Notes: generated by a model not told the origin, from the letters alone. Shown: positions 1-6,888, counted from the stretch's first letter. The stretch is DNA of 11,075 nucleotides from Treponema sp. (GCA_016296205.1 JAEDJS010000061.1:1-11075); one strand, 5' to 3'. Numbers and translations: made by a program.

Positions 1-25
1 ATGGCATTGACAAATATCATAGGAG

Positions 26-57
26 TTCAGCATGACAAATACTTTTGGGACAGCCCC
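26..57. repeat. End of a dispersed inverted-repeat element (copy 1)
   Basis: TTCAGCATGACA (26-37) is followed after 10 nt by GGACAGCCCC (48-57). The same two blocks occur 9 nt apart at 10467-10497. In addition, 42-57 (CTTTTGGGACAGCCCC) is an exact 16-nt reverse complement of 10379-10394. It lies 7 nt beyond the stop of the minus-strand HAD gene. The sequence to the left of 26 does not clearly match copy 2, so this may be a diverged or truncated copy; the window edge prevents a decision. TGACAAATA also occurs twice nearby (8-16 and 33-41). Confidence 0.75.
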
Positions 58-64
58 ATTCTGA

Positions 65-886
65 TTATACTGAAATGCCAAAACATTCGCAAATCTGCCA
101 GGCAAGTCCTGAATCATCACAATTTCTGGAAGTTATAATGTCTGCGGCGTTTTTAACTTCTTGGGAAGCGTTGGCCATTGCAATTCCAGTGCCAGAAACT
201 CTAATCATTGATATATCATTTTCGGCGTCTCCGGCAGCGATGGAATCTTCTAGCTGAATGTTTAAATATTCACAGATTTTTAGAACGGCTTTGTCTTTTC
301 CACTGGTGGCAGGAATTATTTCTAGTAAATATGGAGTTGACTGAACCATCTGCACTCCATTATCATCTGCCCAATTTTGCATTTTACTGCGGAAATCACT
401 TAATTTCTGGAGATTATATGCTTCAACACACAAACATTTGCAAGGTCCCTGAGTTAACGGTGAAGTGATATCTTGTGAAAAAATTACTGGGTTTTTGATG
501 ATTTTTCTGTAGAATTTTAAAGCGTCACAGTCGTCTGGAGAAATAATGTGGGTGTCACTAAAGGTGTGCATGTGGAGATCCATTTTTTTTGCCTGCTGGC
601 TAAGGAATTTTGTATGCTCAATAGAAAGGCAGTTTCTGTGGAAAACTTTCTGATTTTTACAGTCAAAAAGTTGGCCTCCATTGTAAGCACTTAAAAGAAC
701 ATTGGGAAAATTAAATTTTAATTCATTTTGAACATCTTTTACGCTGTTTAAATCACGGCCGGAGCAAAGAACAAGATAATTGCCGCAGCTACACCATTTA
801 TTAAAAACTTTAAAGGTGAAATCAGAAATTTTTTTATTTGAATCAAGCAATGTGCCGTCTAAATCTGTAAATAAAATTTTTGCCAT
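65..886 (-). CDS. Cof-type HAD-superfamily phosphatase
   Basis: A 273-aa cytosolic protein of the Cof/YbjI-like (type IIB cap) branch of the haloacid dehalogenase superfamily. These enzymes hydrolyse phosphate from small phosphorylated metabolites such as sugar phosphates or cofactor precursors; the substrate cannot be read from the sequence. All four HAD motifs are visible: motif I DLDGT at residues 8-12 (D8 nucleophile, D10 acid/base), motif II S42 in CSGRD, the motif III lysine near K197 in SGKDKAVL, and motif IV GDAEND at 219-224 for Mg2+. AYNGG at 68-72 is also typical. The cap domain lies roughly at 83-190. Length is normal for the family. The ATG at 886 has no Shine-Dalgarno sequence, but a promoter -10 box lies 6 nt upstream, so the mRNA is probably leaderless. 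The gene is divergent from the amino-acid importer, and a repeat element begins 7 nt after its stop. Confidence 0.9.
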   Translation of the reverse strand: MAKILFTDLDGTLLDSNKKISDFTFKVFNKWCSCGNYLVLCSGRDLNSVKDVQNELKFNFPNVLLSAYNGGQLFDCKNQKVFHRNCLSIEHTKFLSQQAKKMDLHMHTFSDTHIISPDDCDALKFYRKIIKNPVIFSQDITSPLTQGPCKCLCVEAYNLQKLSDFRSKMQNWADDNGVQMVQSTPYLLEIIPATSGKDKAVLKICEYLNIQLEDSIAAGDAENDISMIRVSGTGIAMANASQEVKNAADIITSRNCDDSGLAWQICECFGISV

Positions 887-892
887 ATTGTC

Positions 893-921
893 ATTTTAGT
901 GAATTTTTATATTTTTGTAAT
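893..921 (-). promoter_or_regulatory. Promoter of the HAD phosphatase gene (leaderless)
   Basis: Read on the minus strand: ATTACA (916-921, 4/6 to consensus), a 17-bp spacer, then TAAAAT (893-898, 5/6). The -10 ends 6 nt before the ATG at 886, which places the expected transcription start at or next to the initiation codon. No ribosome-binding sequence is present. The -35 is weak, so the call is moderate. Confidence 0.5.
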
Positions 922-947
922 CATATATTTGAACTTTGCTTTTTGTA

Positions 948-976
948 TTGAAAATAAAAAAAATAATATTTATAAT
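948..976 (+). promoter_or_regulatory. Promoter of the amino-acid importer operon
   Basis: TTGAAA (948-953, 5/6), a 17-bp spacer and a perfect TATAAT (971-976). The predicted start near 983 gives a leader of about 30 nt containing AAGGAG at 1001-1006. The region between this and the divergent HAD promoter is very A/T-rich, which fits an UP-like element. No operator palindrome was seen. Confidence 0.75.
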
Positions 977-1000
977 AAAAAAACATTTTGAATCAATTTC

Positions 1001-1006
1001 AAGGAG
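1001..1006 (+). promoter_or_regulatory. Ribosome-binding site deciding the SBP start
   Basis: AAGGAG lies 8 nt before the ATG at 1015. This site, with the signal peptide MKKLITV that follows, selects 1015 over an in-frame upstream start at 988, whose extra nine codons would span the ribosome-binding site itself. Confidence 0.9.
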
Positions 1007-1014
1007 AAATAAAA

Positions 1015-1785
1015 ATGAAAAAACTTATTACAGTAGCAGTTGCCGTTGCAGCACTTTTTGCAGTAACTGGTTGTGCAAAAAAAGAAGGTGCATCAATTAA
1101 AAGTGCAGAAGATCTGGTTAACAAAAAAATTGGTGTTCAGGCCGGAACAACTGGAGAAATTTACGCAGCAGATGTAGAAGGGGCTGATGTTCGTTCATTC
1201 AAAACAGGTATCGATGCAAGTCTTGCTCTTGCAAATGGTTCTATTGATGCAATCATTCTTGATGAACTTCCAGCAAAAGAAATTGTAAAACGTAATCCAA
1301 AGCTTGTAATTCTTGAAGAAGAATTCTCTGTAGAAGATTATGCAATTGCAGTTAAAAAAGGAAATAAAGAATTGCTGGACTCTATTAACAGCACAATTGC
1401 ACGTATTAAAGAAGATGGAACTTACGCATTACTTGAATCGGCATTTATGAATGTTGAAGGCGAAGTTAAGATTCCTGAAATCGAATCAGTTGATACAAAA
1501 GAAATTGTTCGCATGGGTACAAACGCAGCTTTCCCTCCATTTGAATATGTTGAAGGGGACAAGGTTGTTGGTTTTGATGCAACAATGTCTGAAATTATTG
1601 CAAAAGATTATGGTAAAAAACTTGTTATCGTTGACATGAACTTTGACGGCCTTATTGCCGCAGTAAGCTCAGGCGCAATTGATTTTATTGCTGCTGGTAT
1701 GACAGCAACAGATGAACGCCGCGAAAACGTAGACTTCAGTGAACCATACTACCAGTCAAAACAGGTAATTATCGCTCGCAAATAA
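1015..1785 (+). CDS. Circularly permuted amino-acid-binding lipoprotein of an ABC importer (SBP_bac_3-like)
   Basis: A 256-aa lipoprotein: Lys-rich start, hydrophobic segment 4-18, lipobox VTGC with C20 as lipidation site. It should bind a polar amino acid outside the inner membrane and deliver it to the permease encoded next. Domain order is reversed. Residues 27-145 (SIKSAEDL..., GVQAGTTGE at 40-48, LDE at 82-84, EEEFSVEDYAIAV, DGTYALLESAF) match what is normally the C-terminal half of SBP_bac_3 proteins. Residues 164-256 (MGTNAAFPPFEY at 167-178, VGFDATMSEIIAK, FDGLIAAVSSG, AGMTATDER at 227-235, VDFSEPYY) match the normal N-terminal half and end where the first hinge should be. A linker of about 18 residues (146-163) joins the old C terminus to the old N terminus. 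Expected ligand contacts remain: aromatic FPPFEY, T230/T232 and R235 for the carboxylate, the T45/T46 region, and D83 for the amino group. The reading frame is intact, so this is not a pseudogene. Ligand identity is unknown. Confidence 0.92.
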   Translation: MKKLITVAVAVAALFAVTGCAKKEGASIKSAEDLVNKKIGVQAGTTGEIYAADVEGADVRSFKTGIDASLALANGSIDAIILDELPAKEIVKRNPKLVILEEEFSVEDYAIAVKKGNKELLDSINSTIARIKEDGTYALLESAFMNVEGEVKIPEIESVDTKEIVRMGTNAAFPPFEYVEGDKVVGFDATMSEIIAKDYGKKLVIVDMNFDGLIAAVSSGAIDFIAAGMTATDERRENVDFSEPYYQSKQVIIARK

Positions 1786-1858
1786 TTTTTTACAGGAAAT
1801 GTAGGTTCCTATAGAACTTAAATTTTCTAAATAATTTTCCCAATTCCAGGAGTAATAA

Positions 1859-2530
1859 ATGTTCCAGAAATTTTATTCAGTAATGATCGCAAAAGACCGT
1901 TGGTTTCTTATTCTTCGGGGATTGGGGAATACCCTTTTAATTTCTTTATGCGCACTGGCAATAGGCACAATTCTTGGTTGTATTTTTGCATTGTGCAGAA
2001 TTTCAAAAAGTAAAACATTAAATATTATTGCAAATATTTATACAACAATTATCCGTGGTATTCCAATGGCAACTCAACTTATGATTTTTTACTTTGTTGT
2101 TTTTAGTCCCATGGGTTTAAGTAATGCTCTTGTTGTTGCAATCATCGCATTTGGAATCAACAGTGGTGCTTATTGTACAGAAATTTTCCGCGCTGGAATT
2201 CAAAGTGTTGACCGGGGACAGATAGAAGCTGGTCGTTCATTGGGATTAAACTGGTGGAAAACTTTTACACGCATTGTTGTTCCTCAGGCATTTAAAACAA
2301 TTCTCCCAACTTATACAAGTGAATTTATCACTCTGATTAAGGAAACATCGGTTGCATCATTTATTGCCGTTGTTGATTTGCAGAAGGCCTGCGATAATAT
2401 CCGAAATTCAACTTATAATGCATGGATTCCACTTTTGAGCTGTGCTGCAATTTATTTGTGCCTTACTCTTGGACTTACAAGATTGTTTGGCATTCTGGAA
2501 AAGAAAATTTCTGCTGGAGACAAGCGTTAA
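1859..2530 (+). CDS. Amino-acid ABC transporter permease (HisM/GlnP family)
   Basis: A 223-aa inner-membrane permease of the polar amino-acid uptake family. It starts with a hydrophilic stretch (1-17), then shows hydrophobic segments at about 20-46, 56-82, 86-104, 152-172 and 187-211. RGLGNTLLIS near 20-29 is the usual family opening. The EAA loop that docks the ATPase is clear at 123-144 (EAGRSLG then VVPQA). The ATG has AGGAG at 1848-1852 with a 6-nt gap. It lies 73 nt downstream of the binding-protein gene, in the same operon. No ATP-binding subunit gene follows: the next gene is convergent and its stop overlaps this one by 4 nt. The ATPase must therefore be encoded elsewhere or shared with another importer. 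Confidence 0.92.
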   Translation: MFQKFYSVMIAKDRWFLILRGLGNTLLISLCALAIGTILGCIFALCRISKSKTLNIIANIYTTIIRGIPMATQLMIFYFVVFSPMGLSNALVVAIIAFGINSGAYCTEIFRAGIQSVDRGQIEAGRSLGLNWWKTFTRIVVPQAFKTILPTYTSEFITLIKETSVASFIAVVDLQKACDNIRNSTYNAWIPLLSCAAIYLCLTLGLTRLFGILEKKISAGDKR

Positions 2531-3714
2531 ATTAAAACTGTTCCTTTGTTGATTGTGGAATCATCGGCAACAATTACAGGGATAACCGGTTCTGTAACCT
2601 GCATGTACAATGGATAATATGATGGCTGCAGCAAGTGAACTTCTCCGTCCATTTGAACAAGAATATCCTGATTGTATGTAATCTTGATTTTATTTGCGTT
2701 TCCCAAAATACAAAATTTATTCTTTACATGAGATCCGTCATTAAACTGGGATTTTGATTTTAATTTTGTGAAGAGCCCTATTTTTTGTGCAAGACAGAAA
2801 TTTCTTGTATCCGGCAGAATTTTGTGGTTGCTGCCATAAGTTCTGAATCCACTTACGCCCAATAATACAAATTCAATTGCTGTTTCTGCTGAACCTATAA
2901 GTTTGTTGTGTTCGTCAAAGAGTTCAACTGTTAATGGCTTTGCCGGGAATTTTAAATTATAGAAAATACATGCCAAATCAACCCACATCTGATAACTATC
3001 GCCTGGGAATATTTTCTTAGTTTTGTTTGTCATGTAGGTAATAAAGGCATCAATTCCAATGCTAGCTATGTTGAAGGCATACCATGGAGCATTAACTTCA
3101 AGAGTGTCGTAGGTTTTCTTTTTTCTTGTAGTTTTTGCATCATTTGGTTCTTTGCCTTCGTACCAGACTTTTATTGCTTTTTGAATTTCAAAGTGGGCTG
3201 GTTCTGTTAAAAGCTTTAATGTGTCAGAAAATTCTCTTCCATCGGAGCCATCGTTTCCGGTACCAAAAGGCAGTCTTAATATTGTTAATTTATTTTTTAC
3301 AAGATTAGCGTTTTCTTTGCTTCTGAATGAAAATTTTGCAATTGCTGTCTGGGCTTCAAGATGAGTTCCGTCTCCGCCAGCTGTAATTACAAGGTAATTC
3401 ATATCAGTTGTTTTGCTTTTGGATATTCGTTCAAGAAGGTGGTGAACAATTTCTGTGGCCTGGCCAGGTTTTTTTGTTTCATCAAGTTTGATGCGGACAA
3501 CACTTGATTTATTTGGAAGCATACGGCTTTTTAGTGAAACTTCTTTTAACACTTTTAAATTACTGGAGCTTACTTTTTTTCTTGTAAAACCGCCGGCTGC
3601 TGGATTTGCAATAAGTGTAATATCAAGTCGTTTGGATTCCCATAATGAAGATGTAGAAATAATTGGCTGAATCAACTGTGTTAAAATAAAAGGCGTTAAA
3701 ATTTGAGCTTCCAT
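2527..3714 (-). CDS. Diacylglycerol kinase-like lipid kinase (DAGK catalytic domain)
   Basis: A 395-aa protein of the DAGK_cat/YegS/sphingosine-kinase-like superfamily, which transfers phosphate from ATP to a lipid or related hydroxyl. Counting from the chosen ATG, NPAAGG is at 37-42, the nucleotide-binding GGDGT at 113-117, and PFGTGND at 149-155, in the expected order. The C-terminal half (about 200-395) is the usual beta-rich domain. The protein is longer than most bacterial relatives (about 300 aa), with an N-terminal extension of some 30 residues and a Lys/Arg-rich insert near 185-200. Start choice: a longer frame from TTG at 3750 exists, but that TTG is the first triplet of a perfect TTGACA -35 box; the ATG at 3714 sits 7 nt after the matching -10, so 3714 is preferred. 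The stop shares TTAA with the convergent permease stop. The exact lipid substrate is not determinable. Confidence 0.85.
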   Translation of the reverse strand: MEAQILTPFILTQLIQPIISTSSLWESKRLDITLIANPAAGGFTRKKVSSSNLKVLKEVSLKSRMLPNKSSVVRIKLDETKKPGQATEIVHHLLERISKSKTTDMNYLVITAGGDGTHLEAQTAIAKFSFRSKENANLVKNKLTILRLPFGTGNDGSDGREFSDTLKLLTEPAHFEIQKAIKVWYEGKEPNDAKTTRKKKTYDTLEVNAPWYAFNIASIGIDAFITYMTNKTKKIFPGDSYQMWVDLACIFYNLKFPAKPLTVELFDEHNKLIGSAETAIEFVLLGVSGFRTYGSNHKILPDTRNFCLAQKIGLFTKLKSKSQFNDGSHVKNKFCILGNANKIKITYNQDILVQMDGEVHLLQPSYYPLYMQVTEPVIPVIVADDSTINKGTVLI

Positions 3715-3721
3715 AAACTTA

Positions 3722-3750
3722 ATTATGAATTCTAGGACTAAATTTGTCAA
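3722..3750 (-). promoter_or_regulatory. Promoter of the lipid kinase gene (leaderless)
   Basis: On the minus strand: perfect TTGACA (3745-3750), a 17-bp spacer, and CATAAT (3722-3727, 5/6). The ATG at 3714 begins after a 7-nt gap, so transcription should start at or within a base or two of it. There is no Shine-Dalgarno sequence. It lies back to back with the promoter of the envelope operon; the two -35 boxes are 6 bp apart. Confidence 0.75.
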
Positions 3751-3756
3751 GATTTT

Positions 3757-3785
3757 TTGTAAATTTGTTAACCTTGGGTTATAAT
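3757..3785 (+). promoter_or_regulatory. Promoter of the SH3b/NlpC envelope operon
   Basis: TTGTAA (3757-3762, 4/6), a 17-bp spacer and perfect TATAAT (3780-3785). The expected start near 3792 leaves a leader of about 30 nt that carries GGAG at 3814-3817, 6 nt before the ATG at 3824. Confidence 0.7.
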
Positions 3786-3823
3786 GTTTGTTAGAAGAAT
3801 AGAAGAAAAAATCGGAGACTAAA

Positions 3824-4696
3824 ATGAAGAAATTTGCAATATTCAGTACCCTTATGCTGATATTTGGAATTTTTACTCAACCTGCATTTGCTGGCAAGAA
3901 TTTTTTTGGACAATTAATGTTAGAAATTGGGGAACTTGTTATAGAAAATCTGGATGCGTCAAATAATTCATATACAGGTTATATTTATAAAGATGTAAAT
4001 ATGAGGGTAGGTCCTTCTAAAGATTATAAGGTTTTGTATAAACTTTCGGCTGGGGTAAAGGTTACTGTGCTTGATACTTCTAACCGATATTGGACAAAAA
4101 TCCGATACAGCGGACGGGTTGGTTTTGTTAGTGCAGAATGCGTGGGAAAAAAGAAACCTGCGGTAACTTCCGACATAACACAGGAAAGTACACCAGAAGT
4201 AAAACAGCCAGTAAATGCAAACAAACCGGTTATAGTGGCACAAAATTCAGTTACACATAAATCTTCAGAGTTGTTGCTTGAAGATATTAGTGAATACGTT
4301 CTTAAAGAAATTGATGCTTCTTCAACAGAAGGAAGAGCGCTGGGACTTGTAAAAAAATATATCAGTACAGGCACCCTGGATAAGACAGGTGATATGCTTA
4401 ATATTGCCAAACAGAATCTGGGGGACACAGTTGATTCACTTTATCTGGAATCGATTATAAAAATTCAACAGAAAGATCCCGATTCTGCTATAGAAAAACT
4501 TTCTTTGATAATTGATGATTCCTGGAATAATCCGGAATTTTTTAATGCTCGTGGTTATGCTTATAGTTTAAAAGGTGACTGGAACAAAGCGCAGAAAGAT
4601 TTTGACAGTGCAGTAAAACTTGGGCAGAACAAATCAAATAGTAAATCGTTGCGGATTTATGAAACAAATGCAGCTTATGCAAAGGAAAACCAATGA
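3824..4696 (+). CDS. Secreted SH3b-domain protein with C-terminal TPR repeat
   Basis: A 290-aa protein with a signal peptide (MKK, hydrophobic 4-18, cleavage likely after AFA at 21-23), so probably periplasmic. Residues about 52-107 form a bacterial SH3 domain, with the signature NMRVGPSKDYKVL at 59-71, GVKVTVLD and WTKIRYSGRVGFVSAECV. Such domains commonly bind peptidoglycan. A low-complexity Pro/Thr/Val linker follows (about 110-145), then a helical region, and tetratricopeptide-like helices at about 203-270, best seen in NARGYAYSLKGDWNKAQKDF (241-260). TPRs usually mediate protein contacts. GGAG with a 6-nt gap supports the start. The stop overlaps the start of the NlpC/P60 gene (ATGA), implying translational coupling. 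An SH3b domain beside a separate NlpC enzyme suggests it targets or scaffolds that enzyme; this is inference. Confidence 0.85.
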   Translation: MKKFAIFSTLMLIFGIFTQPAFAGKNFFGQLMLEIGELVIENLDASNNSYTGYIYKDVNMRVGPSKDYKVLYKLSAGVKVTVLDTSNRYWTKIRYSGRVGFVSAECVGKKKPAVTSDITQESTPEVKQPVNANKPVIVAQNSVTHKSSELLLEDISEYVLKEIDASSTEGRALGLVKKYISTGTLDKTGDMLNIAKQNLGDTVDSLYLESIIKIQQKDPDSAIEKLSLIIDDSWNNPEFFNARGYAYSLKGDWNKAQKDFDSAVKLGQNKSNSKSLRIYETNAAYAKENQ

Positions 4697-5220
4697 AAAA
4701 ACTTTTAGTAATATTGATGATGGCGGGATCAGTTTTTGTTCAATTATTTGCAGGAACCAGAGTAACAGCAGCAAGGGAAGCATTCATAAAAAAATTGTAT
4801 GAATACGAAGGGAAACCTTATCAATACGGTGCTTATGGTCCGGATTCATTTGATTGCAGCGGATTGATTTATACAACATCTTTGCAGGTTTTTCCCCGTC
4901 CACTTCCACGCACAACACGGGCAATAGAAAATTTGTGTTTAAAAATAACAACCGCTCAAAAGGAACCAGGGGATTTGATTTTTTTCCAGGTTGATGGACG
5001 AATTAATCATGTGGCAGTTTATATTGGCGGCGGCAAAATGATTCATTGTGTGAGTGACGGTCCAAAAACTGGTGTTATCGTAAGTGATATAAATGAACGT
5101 TACTGGCGAAATCATTTTTCACATTATGGAAGATTTTTAAAAGCAACACTGGAAGAGCATTACACAGAAGCAGAAAAGAAAAAATATTTAAAGAGTGAAC
5201 CAAAGCCGGCAGGAGTTTAA
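4693..5220 (+). CDS. Secreted NlpC/P60 family cysteine peptidase
   Basis: A 175-aa exported enzyme with signal peptide 1-20 (cleavage near LFA/GT) and a single NlpC/P60 domain at about 28-152. The family cleaves peptide crosslinks or stems of peptidoglycan, typically gamma-D-Glu to diamino-acid bonds. Catalytic residues visible: C55 in FDCSGLIY, H106 in INHVAVY and H118 in MIHCVS. PGDLIFF (92-98) is another family signature. After the domain comes a Lys/Glu-rich tail (153-175). The enzyme has no targeting domain of its own; the SH3b protein encoded just upstream, overlapping by 4 nt, may supply it. AAAGGA at 4681-4686 is a ribosome-binding site inside the preceding gene. It is too small to be anything but the catalytic module plus tail. 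Confidence 0.92.
   Translation: MKKLLVILMMAGSVFVQLFAGTRVTAAREAFIKKLYEYEGKPYQYGAYGPDSFDCSGLIYTTSLQVFPRPLPRTTRAIENLCLKITTAQKEPGDLIFFQVDGRINHVAVYIGGGKMIHCVSDGPKTGVIVSDINERYWRNHFSHYGRFLKATLEEHYTEAEKKKYLKSEPKPAGV
5211..5215 (+). promoter_or_regulatory. Ribosome-binding site deciding the lipoprotein start at 5222
   Basis: AGGAG overlaps the last codons of the NlpC/P60 gene and lies 6 nt before the ATG at 5222. It rules out the longer in-frame start at 5195, which would put nine codons across this site and ahead of the signal peptide. Confidence 0.85.
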
Positions 5221-5221
5221 A

Positions 5222-5908
5222 ATGGATTTTGTAATTAACAGAAGAATTGGAATTGCATTTCTTGGAATGTTTTTGATGGTTTTTGCTACTGGATGTTCTT
5301 CAAAAGTAACAATTCAGGCAAACCCAAATAAAAGTCAGGATGTGGAAATAAAAATCGATTTAGGAAAACATCTGCTCAAAACAATTAACGGCCTTACACA
5401 AGGATTAGGCAAGTTTATGGATGGTGAAGAAATTCCCGAAATCACTGCTGCAAATTTAGTAACAAAACGTGATATAGAAAATACTATAGGTACACAGGGA
5501 GCAAAAAATATTTCTGTTGCTAATCCGTCAAAAGAGATGCTTGATATTAAATTTTCTCTTGATAAAAATTCAAAGTTAAAAAATTTTATTGAGCAGACAG
5601 AAAATTCTCTTTCTTTAAATTTAAGTGGATCAAGTCTTCAGGAAATTTATTTTTCTTTTGACGAGGATGATACAATGATTCTGGATCTGTTAATGGCACC
5701 TTGTTTTACTGGAGAAGAAATCAGTGCAGAGGATTATGCAGATGTAATTGAAACTCTTTACGGAAGGGAACTGGCCAACGATTTGCGGACAGCAAAAATT
5801 GACTGGATTCTTGTGGCTCCAAAGGGTGTTAAGAGCAGAACATTTCAGACAACTGTTCTTGATTTTTTAACACTAATCGGCGAAAAGAAGTTTGACATTC
5901 AGTGGTAA
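5222..5908 (+). CDS. Lipoprotein of unknown function
   Basis: A 228-aa predicted lipoprotein; I do not recognise the family. The signal segment runs from MDFVINRR through a hydrophobic stretch 9-23 to lipobox FATGC, with C25 lipidated. The mature part starts with a beta-like SKVTIQANPN, then mixed alpha/beta sequence with an acidic segment (FDEDDTMILDLL, then SAEDYADVIETLYG) and ends DIQW. No catalytic motif or repeat was found. Its ATG lies 1 nt after the NlpC/P60 stop, so it is the third gene of that operon and probably works in the same envelope compartment. The arrangement (SH3b/TPR protein, peptidase, lipoprotein) may form a cell-wall module, but function is not assigned. Confidence 0.8.
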   Translation: MDFVINRRIGIAFLGMFLMVFATGCSSKVTIQANPNKSQDVEIKIDLGKHLLKTINGLTQGLGKFMDGEEIPEITAANLVTKRDIENTIGTQGAKNISVANPSKEMLDIKFSLDKNSKLKNFIEQTENSLSLNLSGSSLQEIYFSFDEDDTMILDLLMAPCFTGEEISAEDYADVIETLYGRELANDLRTAKIDWILVAPKGVKSRTFQTTVLDFLTLIGEKKFDIQW

Positions 5909-5920
5909 TTTATATATCTT
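5892..5920 (+). promoter_or_regulatory. Possible internal promoter for the SPFH gene
   Basis: Perfect TTGACA (5892-5897) lies within the last codons of the upstream lipoprotein gene, followed by a 17-bp spacer and TATCTT (5915-5920, 4/6). It would start near 5927, just ahead of AGGAG (5930-5934). This would let the SPFH gene be expressed independently of the SH3b/NlpC operon. The weak -10 makes it tentative. Confidence 0.4.
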
Positions 5921-5940
5921 ATATTTCATAGGAGAAAAAT

Positions 5941-6888
5941 ATGGATGAAGCAAAAAGAGCAAAATTAATTAAAGTAAATGGTGGTGTTATTGCGCTTATT
6001 ATTATAGCTGCTATTGCCATTGTTGTTGCCTCAAAAAGCTGTACAGTAATTGGTCCTACAGAACGAGGTGTTCGTGTAACATTAGGAAAAGTTAGTGAAG
6101 AAATCATGCAGCCTGGATTCAGATGGAAGACACCTTTTGTTCAAGATATTAAAAAACTTTCGATTGTTCCAAAAGAAATCAATGTAACAATTAGTGTTGG
6201 AAATAATGCCGCTGTATCTAAGGACTTGCAGGAAATTGGTGTTACTTCAATTATTAACTATAAATATGTTGATGAAGACGAAAAATTGATTACTGTTGTT
6301 AAGAATTATAATGAAGGAAAAATTTACGATCTTATCAACAACGCATTTATCAATTCTATTAAAGTTCAGATTGGTCAGTATACTATTGAAGATTTGGTTC
6401 AGAAAAGTGGTGAAATTAATGCAAAAGTTCGTGAAGATATGAGCCGGGATCTTGCAAAATATCCAATCGAAATTGTTCAGCTTACAATTGATAACTGGAA
6501 TTGGCCAGACAGCTTTAACAAACAGATTGCCCGTACTATGGAACTTAAGCAGGAAGCAGAACAGGCAAAACAGCGTTTGGCAATTGCAGAACAGGATGCA
6601 CAGAAACAGGTAAAAGAAGCAGAAGCCGCAAAAGAAGCTGCAATTCGTCAGGCAGAAGCAGAAAAGGAAGCAGCTCAACTTAAAGCAGATGCAAAGAAAA
6701 TTGCTGCAGACGCACAGGCTTACGAAAATGCACGCATTGCACAGAATATTAACACAATGCGGGAACAGTGGCAGCACGAAGAAAGAATGGCTCGTCTTGA
6801 AAAATGGAACGGAAAAGAACCAGGAGCAGATGCAACAGTAATCACTCCAAATTATTCTGGATATAACATTAATAATTCAAACAGATAA
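5941..6888 (+). CDS. SPFH/prohibitin-family membrane protein
   Basis: A 315-aa protein of the stomatin/prohibitin/HflK-C (SPFH, Band 7) superfamily, which forms membrane-bound oligomeric rings or scaffolds and often modulates proteases or membrane domains. A short charged N terminus (1-11) is followed by one transmembrane helix (about 14-31). The SPFH domain covers roughly 34-200: GPTERGVRVTLGKV, QPGFRWKTPFVQDIKKLSI, and IVQLTIDNWNWPDSFNKQIA. A long Ala/Glu/Gln/Lys-rich coiled coil occupies about 201-285, and a polar tail ends in Asn/Ser. Length is typical of bacterial prohibitin-like proteins. AGGAG with a 6-nt gap precedes the ATG. No NfeD-like partner or protease gene is adjacent. A strong terminator follows 17 nt after the stop. 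Confidence 0.92.
   Translation: MDEAKRAKLIKVNGGVIALIIIAAIAIVVASKSCTVIGPTERGVRVTLGKVSEEIMQPGFRWKTPFVQDIKKLSIVPKEINVTISVGNNAAVSKDLQEIGVTSIINYKYVDEDEKLITVVKNYNEGKIYDLINNAFINSIKVQIGQYTIEDLVQKSGEINAKVREDMSRDLAKYPIEIVQLTIDNWNWPDSFNKQIARTMELKQEAEQAKQRLAIAEQDAQKQVKEAEAAKEAAIRQAEAEKEAAQLKADAKKIAADAQAYENARIAQNINTMREQWQHEERMARLEKWNGKEPGADATVITPNYSGYNINNSNR

Noticed and set aside
45..468. Two short plus-strand open frames near the window start
   Set aside because: They lie opposite the HAD gene, which has all four family motifs; neither has coding features.
1794..1810. Small hairpin AGGAA/TTCCT between the binding protein and permease genes
   Set aside because: Only five base pairs, no T-tract, and a competing GTTC/GAAC pairing; not a convincing terminator or regulatory element.
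3715..3750. Twelve-codon N-terminal extension of the lipid kinase from a TTG start
   Set aside because: The TTG is part of a perfect TTGACA -35 element whose -10 lies just before the ATG at 3714; the extension would be upstream of the transcript.
6247..6777. 176-aa minus-strand open frame rich in Cys and Phe
   Set aside because: It is antisense to the SPFH gene; its composition is what A/G-rich coiled-coil codons give on the other strand, and no start signal is present.
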